Below, in pieces: positions 15,233 to 23,939 of a stretch of DNA of 47,034 bases. The stretch comes from Bacteroidaceae bacterium (lineage in GTDB: Bacteria > Bacteroidota > Bacteroidia > Bacteroidales > Bacteroidaceae), in NCBI GenBank assembly GCA_024683455.1, contig JAIKYE010000092.1, positions 1 to 47,034 of the forward strand, written 5' to 3'. Under the pieces are notes generated by a model that was not told where the DNA came from, made no database searches, and was given only the letters and a program-made list of their open reading frames with translations. Position numbers and translations under genes: made by a program. Position 1 is the first letter of the stretch. Every line of letters starts with the position of its first letter.

Positions 15233-17348
15233 TACGGAAAGTCAGATGATTATCTTCCACATCCACCTCTATGGGTACGTTCTGTTGCAATGTGCCTCCC
15301 AGCATAGCCTTGCTTAGGTCGTTCAGCAGCAACCGCTGTATGGCACGCTTTACAGGACGGGCACCGAAGTCGGGGTCGTAACCCTCTCTTGCCAGCAACT
15401 CTATGGCTGGCTCCGTCACCTTCAGTTTCACGTTGTTCTGCTCCAGCATCTTGGCAATGCCGTTAATCTGCAGACGAACCACCTGCTTAATCTCGCCCTG
15501 TGTAAGCGGATGGAAGACGATGGTTTCATCTATACGGTTCAGGAACTCAGGCCTTATGGTCTGGCGGAGCAACTGCAGCACCTCCTGCTTGGTCTCCTCC
15601 AGTTTCTCCGTTGGAGCGTTGGCAAAGAGTTGGCTACCCAGATTGCTGGTCATAATGATGATGGTGTTCTTGAAGTTCACTGTACGACCCTTAGAGTCCG
15701 TCAGCCTACCATCGTCCAATACCTGTAACAGCGTATTGAAGACATCAGGATGTGCTTTCTCAATCTCGTCAAAGAGCACTACCTGATATGGCTTTCTCCT
15801 GACAGCCTCCGTCAACTGACCACCTTCGTCATAGCCTACATATCCTGGAGGGGCACCTATCAGACGCGTCACGCTGAACTTCTCCTGATATTCACTCATA
15901 TCTATACGCGTCATCATGCTTTCATCGTTGAACAGATAGTCCGCCAGCGCTTTCGCCAGTTCTGTTTTACCTACACCTGTGGTACCTAAGAAGATGAAAG
16001 AGCCAATAGGACGTTTGGGGTCTTGCATACCTGCACGGCTACGTCTTACGGCATCGCTTACAGCCTGTATGGCCTCATCCTGACCAATCACACGTTTGTG
16101 CAGTTCTTCCTCCAGATGCAGTAGCTTCTCACGCTCGCTCTGCATCATCTTCCTAACGGGGATACCAGTCCAACGGCTTACTACATCAGCAATATCATCT
16201 GCAGTGACCTCCTCCTTCAGCATTGCTTCCGTGCCCTGAGCCTCTTTCAGCTGCTGCTGTGTAGCCTCAATATCTTTCTCCAGTTGTTGCAGCTTACCAT
16301 ATCGTATCTCAGCTACCTTGGCATAGTTGCCTTCGCGTTCTGCTCTTTCAGCCTCGAACTTCAGACTCTCTATCTGTTGCTTGTTCTGCTGAATATGGTT
16401 CAGAAGGTTCTTTTCGCCTTGCCATTTGTTCTTGAAATGCGATTCTTGTTCTTGCAGTTCGCTGATTTCCTTGTTTAGCGCTTCCAACTTTGGTTGGTCT
16501 CCCTCGCGTTTGATAGCTTCGCGCTCTATCTCCAATTGTTTCAGACGACGGCTTATTTCATCCAACTCTTCAGGAACAGAGTCACGTTCCATACGCAGTT
16601 TGGCTGCTGCCTCATCCATTAGGTCGATAGCCTTATCGGGCAGGAAACGTTCTGTAATATAACGAGTAGAGAGTTCTACGGCGGCAATGATGGCGTCGTC
16701 CTGAATACGTACATGGTGATGGTTCTCGTAACGTTCCTTCAGACCACGCAGAATGCTGATGCTCGCCAGTCTGTCAGGTTCATCCACCATTACTGTCTGG
16801 AAACGACGCTCTAGGGCTTTGTCCACCTCAAAGTACTTTTGGTACTCGTCCAGTGTGGTTGCACCGATGCTACGCAATTCGCCACGGGCTAGGGCGGGCT
16901 TCAGAATGTTGGCTGCATCCATAGCACCCTCACTTTTACCGGCACCTACTAGGGTGTGAATCTCATCTATAAATAGAATAATGTTACCCTCGCTCTGAAC
17001 CACTTCGTTTACTACGCCTTTCAGACGTTCCTCAAATTCACCTTTATATTTGGCTCCGGCTACCAAAGCACCCATATCCAAACTGTATAGTTGCTTCTCT
17101 TTTAGATTCTCGGGCACATCACCTCTCAGAATACGGTGTGCAAGACCCTCCACAATGGCAGTCTTACCCGTACCAGGTTCACCTATCAGGATAGGGTTAT
17201 TTTTGGTACGACGAGAGAGGATTTGTAACACACGTCTAATCTCCTCGTCTCTGCCGATAACAGGATCCAGCTTGCCGGCACGCGCCTCGTCAACAAGGTT
17301 ACGTGCAAACTGTTGCAAGAAGCTGTTTTGGTTGTTCTGTGTCATCAT
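15219..17348 (-). CDS. clpB: ClpB-type disaggregase lacking the N-terminal domain
   Basis: The 709-aa AAA+ chaperone is a ring hexamer that threads aggregated proteins together with DnaK. Seen: NBD1 with Walker A GEPGTGKT (56-63), Walker [10 protein letters not shown] and the pore loop [13 protein letters not shown]. The long coiled-coil M domain spans about 255-375, which separates ClpB from ClpA/C. NBD2 has GTTGVGKT (455-462), the pore loop GYVGYDEGG and the arginine-finger region [10 protein letters not shown]. Family members are about 860 aa; the roughly 150-residue Clp_N domain is absent. The 105 bases upstream hold no frame for it, so the loss is not a start-choice error. An unusually strong ribosome site precedes the ATG. 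Confidence 0.93.
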   Translation of the reverse strand: MMTQNNQNSFLQQFARNLVDEARAGKLDPVIGRDEEIRRVLQILSRRTKNNPILIGEPGTGKTAIVEGLAHRILRGDVPENLKEKQLYSLDMGALVAGAKYKGEFEERLKGVVNEVVQSEGNIILFIDEIHTLVGAGKSEGAMDAANILKPALARGELRSIGATTLDEYQKYFEVDKALERRFQTVMVDEPDRLASISILRGLKERYENHHHVRIQDDAIIAAVELSTRYITERFLPDKAIDLMDEAAAKLRMERDSVPEELDEISRRLKQLEIEREAIKREGDQPKLEALNKEISELQEQESHFKNKWQGEKNLLNHIQQNKQQIESLKFEAERAEREGNYAKVAEIRYGKLQQLEKDIEATQQQLKEAQGTEAMLKEEVTADDIADVVSRWTGIPVRKMMQSEREKLLHLEEELHKRVIGQDEAIQAVSDAVRRSRAGMQDPKRPIGSFIFLGTTGVGKTELAKALADYLFNDESMMTRIDMSEYQEKFSVTRLIGAPPGYVGYDEGGQLTEAVRRKPYQVVLFDEIEKAHPDVFNTLLQVLDDGRLTDSKGRTVNFKNTIIIMTSNLGSQLFANAPTEKLEETKQEVLQLLRQTIRPEFLNRIDETIVFHPLTQGEIKQVVRLQINGIAKMLEQNNVKLKVTEPAIELLAREGYDPDFGARPVKRAIQRLLLNDLSKAMLGGTLQQNVPIEVDVEDNHLTFRNAMG

Positions 17349-17363
17349 AATGTCCTCCTTTCG
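17349..17363 (-). promoter_or_regulatory. strong Shine-Dalgarno site of clpB
   Basis: AAAGGAGG lies 5 bases before the ATG on the minus strand. This is a full match to the anti-SD, rare in Bacteroidota, where most genes in this window have none. It confirms the start at 17348. Confidence 0.7.
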
Positions 17364-17426
17364 TTTTTATGTTATTTTCTGATACAGATACAACAAACCC
17401 TGTGCAACTTGTTCATTATCAGTCAA

Positions 17427-17447
17427 AATGGCGTTTTCCGCGCCATT
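17427..17447 (-). terminator. probable terminator between the Omp28-like gene and clpB
   Basis: AATGGCG and CGCCATT form a perfect 7-base stem with a 7-base loop just after the stop of the 17454-19238 gene. Only a short T run follows (CATTTTGAC on the minus strand), so read-through into clpB is possible. Confidence 0.5.
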
Positions 17448-17453
17448 CTGACA

Positions 17454-19238
17454 TTATTTCACCATGATTTTCTTCCCGTTTACTATGTATATGCCTTTTT
17501 GTAATTGAGAGTTAACCTTCCTTCCGGACAGATCATAGACGTCGCCAGTCAATTTCTCATCCTTCACGCTTATTTCTTCGTTCAAACCAGTAGGAGAGTC
17601 CTGAATAGTTGTTTGAGCAGCGTTAACGATGTGACCGGTAGAACGATCTATAAGTAAGGCGATAACTTTCAGGTTTTCCTTATTCTGAATAAGAGTGTTG
17701 GAACTAATGCTGACATTGTAGTTGTGTGTCTGGGTTTCTCCCGCTTTAATGGTAGAATTGATAGATTTGTTAAAACCTTTCTCGATACTCCAACATGCTA
17801 CGGCAACATGATTGTATTTGACATTTATAACTTTTGAGGGAGAATTATACCAGAAAGGAAAAGATGAAGAATAATTCGGGTTGTTGCTAAGATTGTTGGC
17901 CTGTGCCCAACTGCTTCCCGTACCGCTCATTCCGTCCTCTACAATGATATATGCAATACCATAGTTGCCGTTGTCATCTGAATAGACGAATTTGGTTTTG
18001 GTTTCTATCTTGATAGCACGCTTTAATTCGTTAACCCACGATGCGCTTACCTGAAGACCTGCTAAAGTTATCTTTTCTTGTAATTGCTGATTGATTGCAT
18101 TCTGAAGATTTGCATCTGTAGGGTCCATATTTTCGTCCCTGTTGATAAGTGAATTAGGGTAGCTATTAATATTTTTAGCTATGGGGTTATATCCGTCAAT
18201 TTTCATCGGATCGTCACTATGAACGGCTATTAGTATCACATTATCTCCATAAATCTCGTGAGCATGTTCCATAGCATCAAAACCTATAGGACACCATCCG
18301 CACCAGGTACCGGTAAATTCCTCTACTACAGGAACAACCGTTGGTTTTTCCAATATGGTAATAAGGCTTCCTGTAGCACTTCTGTTAGCTAGAGGATTAT
18401 CCTCACCGTTTACTTTAGTGATAGTCAGGGCTTTCTCATACTTTCGGGGTTCTTCGTCAGCGGGGAACTCTATGTTTACAGGACTACTTGCATTGTAAGC
18501 AATACTGTTAACAGGAATGGTCTTCTCGGCTGATGTGACACCCTCTGTGGTAATAGTGTATGAAATGCTCGTCAGTGGATTAAGCCCAAAATTCGTAATG
18601 GTGACAGGAACTTGAGCAGACTGTCCCTTAACAGCACAAGATGTCCCGAAGTCAGCGGGTAAAGCAATATTCTTTTCTATCTCCGCATTGTCCACCAGTA
18701 ACATCATAGCCAGTTTTCCAAAGCTGTTAAGTGAACTCCAGGTTGTTATCTTCTCAGAACTACGGACAAAGAAAGAGTTCTCGCACCACTCTCCACCATT
18801 ATATAGCGGGAACGCCATATTATTCATCTCTATGGTATAACCTACGTAAATGCCCTCATTGTTTATTGGGTAAGGTGTGTTTAATGGTATCTCATTGGGC
18901 CCACCTTTTAGTTTGGAAACATCTACAGATTGCAGATAATCCGTACCAACAGCATTAATGGGCAACTCTTTAGAAATCCAAACCTTTAAGGCTTTTGTAG
19001 CTGCAGGAATGGCATCACCATACCAGATTTTGAGACTTTTTATGGTTGCATTGCCTACCTCGGGATGATTCGCAGGAATGTAGATGGCTGTTTCAAAGTT
19101 TTCAACATATCCTGTGCCTACACCGCTATAGTTGCTGGCATTGGCATCTGCTTCCTTGAAGTAACCCCACCATATAGGCTCCTGTGCATAAGTGCGAACT
19201 GCCATAAACATGGCACAAATAATAATAAAGTGTTTCAT
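17454..19238 (-). CDS. Omp28-related secreted thioredoxin-fold protein with C-terminal sorting tail
   Basis: The 594-aa product has a signal peptide (about 1-18, ending RTYAQ). A beta-rich extension of some 190 residues follows. Then comes a region shared with the next gene: an Ig-like part from about 190 and a thioredoxin-like segment with EEFTGTWCGWCPIGFDAME (CGWC at 313-316). The C-terminal tail has VYDLSGRKVNS and IYIVNGKKIMVK. A thiol-disulfide role at the cell surface is inferred from CGWC; no partner is proven. It is a paralogue of the 19313-20608 product with an added N-terminal domain and probably arose by tandem duplication. Confidence 0.82.
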   Translation of the reverse strand: MKHFIIICAMFMAVRTYAQEPIWWGYFKEADANASNYSGVGTGYVENFETAIYIPANHPEVGNATIKSLKIWYGDAIPAATKALKVWISKELPINAVGTDYLQSVDVSKLKGGPNEIPLNTPYPINNEGIYVGYTIEMNNMAFPLYNGGEWCENSFFVRSSEKITTWSSLNSFGKLAMMLLVDNAEIEKNIALPADFGTSCAVKGQSAQVPVTITNFGLNPLTSISYTITTEGVTSAEKTIPVNSIAYNASSPVNIEFPADEEPRKYEKALTITKVNGEDNPLANRSATGSLITILEKPTVVPVVEEFTGTWCGWCPIGFDAMEHAHEIYGDNVILIAVHSDDPMKIDGYNPIAKNINSYPNSLINRDENMDPTDANLQNAINQQLQEKITLAGLQVSASWVNELKRAIKIETKTKFVYSDDNGNYGIAYIIVEDGMSGTGSSWAQANNLSNNPNYSSSFPFWYNSPSKVINVKYNHVAVACWSIEKGFNKSINSTIKAGETQTHNYNVSISSNTLIQNKENLKVIALLIDRSTGHIVNAAQTTIQDSPTGLNEEISVKDEKLTGDVYDLSGRKVNSQLQKGIYIVNGKKIMVK

Positions 19239-19312
19239 AACAATAAATTTTTAATAAAGAATTTTGATAGAATAAAGATTAATCGTGTTTGTTTTTATGT
19301 TTTAGTCGGAAA

Positions 19313-20608
19313 TTATTTCCCAATAGAGACTTTCCTACCGTTTACGATGTATATACCACCCTTTTTCGGAGCATTAACCTTTCGCCCGCTTAGGTCATAG
19401 AACTCACCATCCTTATTTTTGTTATTTGTCATTTCTGTTGATTCTATGTCATTTATACCTGTTGGGTTGTAATCTTCAATGGTAGTCTGTGCCGTATTTA
19501 CAATGGATCCGTTGCTACGGTCTATGAGTATGGCAATGACTGTCAGCTTACTCTTATTTTGAATGAGTTTCTTCCCACTGATATTGGCTTTATAGGTGTA
19601 TGTCTGCTCTTCTCCAGCCTGAAATTCAGGACTAACGGAGCCCTCGATACCATCCTCAAGTCCCCAAGCTGCCACGCCCACGTGGTTAAATTCAATATTG
19701 GTAACCTTCGATGGAGCATTGTACCAGAAAGGAATAGAACTATAACCGCTGTTTTTGCTTAGGTTGTTTGTCTGCGCCCAGTTTGATCCTGAACCTTTCA
19801 TGCCATCTTCTGTGATGGCATAACCTATGGCATAGTTTGCATTATCATCCGAATATACGAACTTTGTTTTGGTTACAATATTTATGGCGTTTTTGGTGGC
19901 ACTTGCCCATGCCGCGTTAACCTCAATAGTTCCCGCAGCAATTTTCTCATTTATATCACTTTCAATTTTTTTCTTCAGATCGTTTGCGGCAGGATAGAAA
20001 TCACTTCCTCTGTCAAGAATCGCGCTGGGGAAACCATCTACTCTGCTTACCAGACTTTGAAATTCGCTTACAGCCATTGGATCCTCGTAATGAATGGCTA
20101 TCAGAGAAGCCTTGTTTCCAAATGTCTCATGAGCACGTTCCATGCCATCAAACCCTACAGGACACCATCCGCACCATGTGCCGGTAAACTCCTCTACCAA
20201 GGGTGTTACAGTGGGTTTCTCTAGGATGGTTACTACATTTCCTGTGGCAGTTGTCTTCTCAGATGTGTTGGACTTTCCATTTACCTGGGTAATGGTAAAT
20301 TCCATTTTACTCTTCTTGCATTCTGTCTCTGGCTTGATACTAAGGGTTATCTGTCCTTTTTCTCCAGGTCTAATGCTTATGGAAGTTTGTCTTTTTTTGA
20401 TAACTTCTCCGTCGGAAGAAAGTTCATACGTCACGTGTGAAATGTTGTTGGACCCTGTGTTGGTGATGGTAAAAGGTATCTTTACCGTTTTGGTTCCCTG
20501 CAGAACGACAGTTGTGCCAAAGTCTTCGGGTATTGCACTGTTTTTTTCTTGAGCATAACTGCATAATGCCATTATAGTGGCAACAAATAGAGTAAATGTT
20601 TTTTTCAT
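19313..20608 (-). CDS. Omp28-related secreted thioredoxin-fold protein with C-terminal sorting tail
   Basis: The 431-aa product has a signal peptide (1-20, ending CSYAQ). An Ig-like part (about 28-125) resembles residues 190-290 of the neighbour. The thioredoxin-like segment is EEFTGTWCGWCPVGFDGME (CGWC at 146-149), and the tail has FYDLSGRKVNAP and IYIVNGRKV. It is about half identical by eye to its downstream neighbour in the shared part. The 183-base gap before it holds a promoter and an array of TTAACT repeats at 22-base spacing, so it seems to be the first gene of a separately controlled unit. Confidence 0.83.
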   Translation of the reverse strand: MKKTFTLFVATIMALCSYAQEKNSAIPEDFGTTVVLQGTKTVKIPFTITNTGSNNISHVTYELSSDGEVIKKRQTSISIRPGEKGQITLSIKPETECKKSKMEFTITQVNGKSNTSEKTTATGNVVTILEKPTVTPLVEEFTGTWCGWCPVGFDGMERAHETFGNKASLIAIHYEDPMAVSEFQSLVSRVDGFPSAILDRGSDFYPAANDLKKKIESDINEKIAAGTIEVNAAWASATKNAINIVTKTKFVYSDDNANYAIGYAITEDGMKGSGSNWAQTNNLSKNSGYSSIPFWYNAPSKVTNIEFNHVGVAAWGLEDGIEGSVSPEFQAGEEQTYTYKANISGKKLIQNKSKLTVIAILIDRSNGSIVNTAQTTIEDYNPTGINDIESTEMTNNKNKDGEFYDLSGRKVNAPKKGGIYIVNGRKVSIGK

Positions 20609-20648
20609 AATATTTGTGTGTTTAATTGGTTCTTCTTTATATTAGTTG

Positions 20649-20680
20649 AAAGCATACGCGAGGGGTAATTTACCAGTCAA
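20649..20680 (-). promoter_or_regulatory. candidate promoter of the 19313-20608 gene
   Basis: On the minus strand TTGA (20677-20680), 20 bases, then TATGCTTT (20649-20656). The -7 box is imperfect (TAnnTTTG expected), as is usual for activator-dependent promoters. The proximal repeat of the 22-bp array overlaps the -33 box. Confidence 0.5.
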
Positions 20681-20773
20681 CGTAAGAGTAATTACTCGTT
20701 AACTAGAGAAAAATATTTTCTTAACTAGGCAGTAAAAAACGGTTAACTAATGTTCTTTGATTTTTTAACTGAA
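20677..20773 (-). repeat. 22-bp-spaced direct-repeat array, possible LytTR regulator binding sites
   Basis: On the plus strand TTAACTA stands at 20699, 20721 and 20743, TTAACTG at 20765 and a looser TCAACGT at 20677. Each starts exactly 22 bases after the last. Read on the minus strand these are TTCAGTTAA, ATTAGTTAA, CCTAGTTAA, TCTAGTTAA and TTACGTTGA. The first and last match the published LytTR consensus [TA][AC][CA]GTTN[AG]. The spacing equals two helical turns. A sixth single TTAGTTAA lies before the upstream gene, at 21459-21465. Confidence 0.6.
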
Positions 20774-20791
20774 TCTTGAAAAGAAAACTGT

Positions 20792-21439
20792 TTATTTTAG
20801 TATTTTCTTTCCGTTAACTATATAGAGATTTTTGACTTTTGACTTTTGACTTGCAGGATTTGCTTTGCGACCGCTAAGGTCGTAGATAAACCCATCCAAA
20901 CCTTTCTGGAGGGAGGTTCCAGTTTTCTCTCCATCAAGGAAACTGGAAGGGAGTTGAATTCCAGTCTCGTCATCTCCATTCACAAACTGGATAAATACAG
21001 TCCTAGTGTTATCATTAGATGACACCGTCAATTTGGCCTTGAGGCTGCCTTTTTTTGTGATGTTGGTAGCATCCAACAATACCTGTACGGTTGGACCGGG
21101 ACTAAAAGTCTTAGTCAACTGTGTCTGACGCACTAGTGTACAGTTACCGCCCATACACCATTGGATGGAAGAAGCATTTAGTGTGTTAGACATAATCTGC
21201 AGGTTGGCTGTAATGGTACTTCCCAAAGCAGAGGCAGGACATTTCAGCACTAATCCGTCCTGAGGCGCAGAACTGGGATTGGTCTCGCAAGACATCTCAC
21301 CAAAGAAATCCTCTTCGGCAGCGATGGTAACGGTGGCATTGTCATCCAACACTTGTCCTTGGTACTTAAATTCCAGATTTTGTGCTTTAACAGCGATTAA
21401 TGCAAGCAATGCAGTTGTTAGTAGTAGAATTTTCTTCAT
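20792..21439 (-). CDS. small secreted protein with YDLSGRK C-terminal tail
   Basis: The 215-aa product has a signal peptide (MKKILLLTTALLALIAVKAQ). An all-beta middle follows, with two short Cys-containing parts (SCETNPSS; WCMGGNCTLV). The C-terminal tail has FIYDLSGRKANP and LYIVNGKKILK. I do not recognise the middle domain. Inside the tail the residues SQKSKVK come from a TTTTGAC near-tandem repeat (20829-20853). It lies between the Omp28 lipoprotein and the two Omp28-like proteins, so it is probably part of the same surface system. 44 bases separate it from the upstream gene. Confidence 0.72.
   Translation of the reverse strand: MKKILLLTTALLALIAVKAQNLEFKYQGQVLDDNATVTIAAEEDFFGEMSCETNPSSAPQDGLVLKCPASALGSTITANLQIMSNTLNASSIQWCMGGNCTLVRQTQLTKTFSPGPTVQVLLDATNITKKGSLKAKLTVSSNDNTRTVFIQFVNGDDETGIQLPSSFLDGEKTGTSLQKGLDGFIYDLSGRKANPASQKSKVKNLYIVNGKKILK
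20829..20853. repeat. TTTTGAC near-tandem repeat inside an ORF
   Basis: Three TTTTGAC units in a row code for part of the sorting tail (SQKSKVK) of the 20792-21439 protein, between the two conserved motifs of the tail. Confidence 0.7.
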
Positions 21440-21483
21440 GTTGCTTACTCTTTTTTGATTAACTAAAGTTTTATAGATAAATG

Positions 21484-22296
21484 CTAGCTTTCAATTCTTA
21501 ATTTAGTTTTCGTGGCTTGCAGTACACCTTCTGTATTGTACACAAAGGCGACTATGCTTAGGTGTTCCGGCTTCCATGCTGCATCTGGGAGAAAAGTCAG
21601 TTGTTTCTCAACCCATTCCCCTTCATTCACATTGAAGTCATCTCCCCATAGGCCATTGGCAGTAGCGCGTAGCACGTGATTGTGTATATAATCGGTATTG
21701 ACACCACCTTCAGGCATCATTTGCATGGCTGTAATACTATCTTCCACCACCCAAACCTGTAGCTTTCCCTCAACCGTTCCGTCCGTTCCGTGTGCATTTA
21801 CAATGATACTTAACTGGCCTTTATCAAGCGTGGCATCAGCTGTCAACTCAAGGGGAGCGGGACGGGTCATTTCTTCTATTATGTGAGCAGCCCAGTCTGT
21901 ATAATTCACAGCACCATGTCTGTTTACTAACCCGACGGGTTGGTACTCCAGCCCCCAATGCTCAAAATACTTGTTGCCTTCATCTGTAGAAAGGCCTTCA
22001 TATTTAGCATTTCCAGCAAAGCTTAAAGGTCCGCCGTGAATACCCACGGCTATAAAGGCAGAATCTCCGTATGTTTTTTGTAGTTCCTCTATAATCTTTG
22101 TTCCCTTTGGACAGTTTACACACTTCTGACCAGTAAAATCCTCCAGAAGAACCATACGTTTAGCTGGTTCTGGCTTTACATAGATAAGCCGTTCTTCCTC
22201 GCTAATATAACTGCATGCAGTTAAAAGGTAAAGGATAATAGTGAAAAGTGAAAAAATGGAAAATTTGTTACCGCTCATATCTTTTTCAATACTCAA
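21484..22296 (-). CDS. Omp28 family outer membrane lipoprotein
   Basis: The 270-aa product has a lipobox LLTAC with the lipid-bearing Cys at residue 28, followed by SYISEEE. The N-terminal thioredoxin-like part reads VLLEDFTGQKCVNCPKG (CVNC at 59-62), as in Omp28 proteins. The C-terminal half is a beta domain (VEGKLQVWVVEDSITAMQM; HNHVLRATANGLWGDDF). The start could be 22296 or 22278; the second gives the more usual 22-residue signal. It follows DUF6029 by 10 bases, so the two are co-transcribed. Repeats at 22241-22264 and 22286-22310 shape its signal peptide and the gene junction. Confidence 0.85.
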   Translation of the reverse strand: MSIEKDMSGNKFSIFSLFTIILYLLTACSYISEEERLIYVKPEPAKRMVLLEDFTGQKCVNCPKGTKIIEELQKTYGDSAFIAVGIHGGPLSFAGNAKYEGLSTDEGNKYFEHWGLEYQPVGLVNRHGAVNYTDWAAHIIEEMTRPAPLELTADATLDKGQLSIIVNAHGTDGTVEGKLQVWVVEDSITAMQMMPEGGVNTDYIHNHVLRATANGLWGDDFNVNEGEWVEKQLTFLPDAAWKPEHLSIVAFVYNTEGVLQATKTKLRIES

Positions 22297-22306
22297 TGTT
22301 CAGTAT

Positions 22307-23887
22307 CTAGAAATTGTAATTATACGATAGAGTAAAACCCGTAGTAGCGGGAACATACCGGCAAACACCTCCAGAGCAATTGTATCCGGCGCGTGTTCGT
22401 CCATAGCCAGCTTGCAAACGATGCGACTTTATGTTATACGTCACCAATCCTTGATAATAATGCGTCTTTGTAGAGCCGTTGTTCCACATATCGCTGATGG
22501 TAAACATCCAGCGGGGCGCCAACGAGAGTTCTACAAGGCCAAATGCCCAATCTCCCTGATCGTCGGCTGTCTGCAGATACTGCAACTCAGTACGAAGTTT
22601 AACTTTGGGGGCAATCTGGTAAAGTCCGTCTGCAATAAAGATGTTAGAGCGTACCATACCTCCATCTCCCTCTATTACGGTCTTATTGTAACGCTGATTC
22701 ATATACATCAGGTTCAATTTAAAACTCTTGTTCAACTTACGTGAAAGCTGTATGTCAATATCCTGATAGTATGTAACGCCCTTCCAGCGAACGTGCGAGA
22801 AATTAGCCTTCACATTCATGCCGTATTTTCCACCCAACGCCGTTTTACGTTTAAAGTTATAGCCTGTTTCTGCCTGCCAGGCCCATTCTCCGTCAGCCAG
22901 TTGGGTGGCATAAGGGTAGAGTGCCGCTAATGCGTACGTCTGGTCTTGTGTAAAGGCTGGCAGATGATTGATAAACGAAGAGGTTCCCAATTGTGAACGC
23001 TTACTGCGGAACGACATATTCTCGCTTCGCTTCGCCTGCAACAGGATGCTTAGCCCTTTCTTAGAGTATGAGGCAGAGGCTATTGCAGCAGAGCCGCAAT
23101 TATAGTTATAGCCATTATCAAAAGAAGGATCCTGTGTTTTTTGCGCGTACTCCAGCAAAAGGTTCCACGGCCCTTTGTTAAGGTTCGTTCTTACGTCCCA
23201 CGCATTCACAAACTCAGGAAAGTTATACATGTGAGTCGGATCTGCATAGACATCTTCCTGCTTCTCATATTTGTTCACCCAAGAACCGCCTAGCATAAGC
23301 CTGAAGTCTGACTGTTGCATACGTGGAAGCCATTCTTCCAGATGTACTTCGGCATCAGCGCCGCTTATTACAGACTTGTTCCACTTCCAATAGTGGCGTT
23401 GTACACCACTGAGTGCTTTTATGCTGACACCCTTATAAGGTTTTACCGTCAGTCGGCCGCCTAACAGAGAATTGTCTATACCTAAGGAGCGTTCTTCGTA
23501 GGTTCGTAGAATAAAGCCAGATCCAAACTGCTCATAGAATGTTCCACCCGTCAGTTCTACACAACCCATACGCCCTTTAACCCAGAAGTTGGGTACGCCC
23601 CATCCCTGAAAGTCTTTCTCGAATCCGGGTAGTGGGTGCTCCAAGTATTCAAATCTGGCACCAGCATCTACATATTTGCTCTGTAGCAGAAGATCTGCAT
23701 ACACGTTGGCCTGAAAAGCTTCTTCCTTCATGGCACCTGTCCGTTCATCATCCTGCGGCACCAGCATGTCGGTCTGAACGCTACCAGACACACTGACGCC
23801 TTGAGCGTACAGAGTTCCTGTCGAATTCTGAATACTGAATAATGAATATTGGGCAATAAGCAACAATAAAATACGCAGTTTTCTCAT
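22307..23887 (-). CDS. DUF6029 family outer membrane protein
   Basis: The 526-aa product is predicted to be an outer membrane beta-barrel. It has a signal peptide (about 1-29) and many alternating aromatic strands such as VKANFSHVRWKGVTYYQDIDIQL. It ends in FTLSYNYNF, a terminal aromatic typical of BamA-inserted barrels. The assignment to DUF6029 is from memory of the family pattern and gene order next to Omp28. The signal peptide contains YSLFSIQNSTGTLY, encoded by a GAATTCTGAATACTGAAT-type repeat (23823-23851), making it longer than usual. It sits 29 bases after the TlpA gene in the same run. Confidence 0.72.
   Translation of the reverse strand: MRKLRILLLLIAQYSLFSIQNSTGTLYAQGVSVSGSVQTDMLVPQDDERTGAMKEEAFQANVYADLLLQSKYVDAGARFEYLEHPLPGFEKDFQGWGVPNFWVKGRMGCVELTGGTFYEQFGSGFILRTYEERSLGIDNSLLGGRLTVKPYKGVSIKALSGVQRHYWKWNKSVISGADAEVHLEEWLPRMQQSDFRLMLGGSWVNKYEKQEDVYADPTHMYNFPEFVNAWDVRTNLNKGPWNLLLEYAQKTQDPSFDNGYNYNCGSAAIASASYSKKGLSILLQAKRSENMSFRSKRSQLGTSSFINHLPAFTQDQTYALAALYPYATQLADGEWAWQAETGYNFKRKTALGGKYGMNVKANFSHVRWKGVTYYQDIDIQLSRKLNKSFKLNLMYMNQRYNKTVIEGDGGMVRSNIFIADGLYQIAPKVKLRTELQYLQTADDQGDWAFGLVELSLAPRWMFTISDMWNNGSTKTHYYQGLVTYNIKSHRLQAGYGRTRAGYNCSGGVCRYVPATTGFTLSYNYNF
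23823..23851. repeat. GAATTCTGAATACTGAATA near-tandem repeat in a signal peptide
   Basis: Four units of ATTCTGA / ATACTGA / ATAATGA type are in frame within the signal peptide of the DUF6029 protein and lengthen it. Confidence 0.6.
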
Positions 23888-23914
23888 AAATCAGCTAAAG
23901 TCTAAGGCCTAATT

Positions 23915-23939
23915 CCTCACTTTTCACTCTTCACTTGAG
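23915..23939. repeat. CTCTTCACTTTTCAC near-tandem repeat at the end of tlpA-like gene
   Basis: Three TCACTTT / CACTCTT / CACTTGA units cover the last codons (SQVKSEK) and stop of the 23917-24414 gene. Confidence 0.6.

Noticed and set aside
20677..20786. Regular 22-bp repetition as a CRISPR-like array
   Set aside because: Only 6-7 bases of each unit are conserved, and the intervening sequence is AT-rich and unlike spacers. No cas genes are present.
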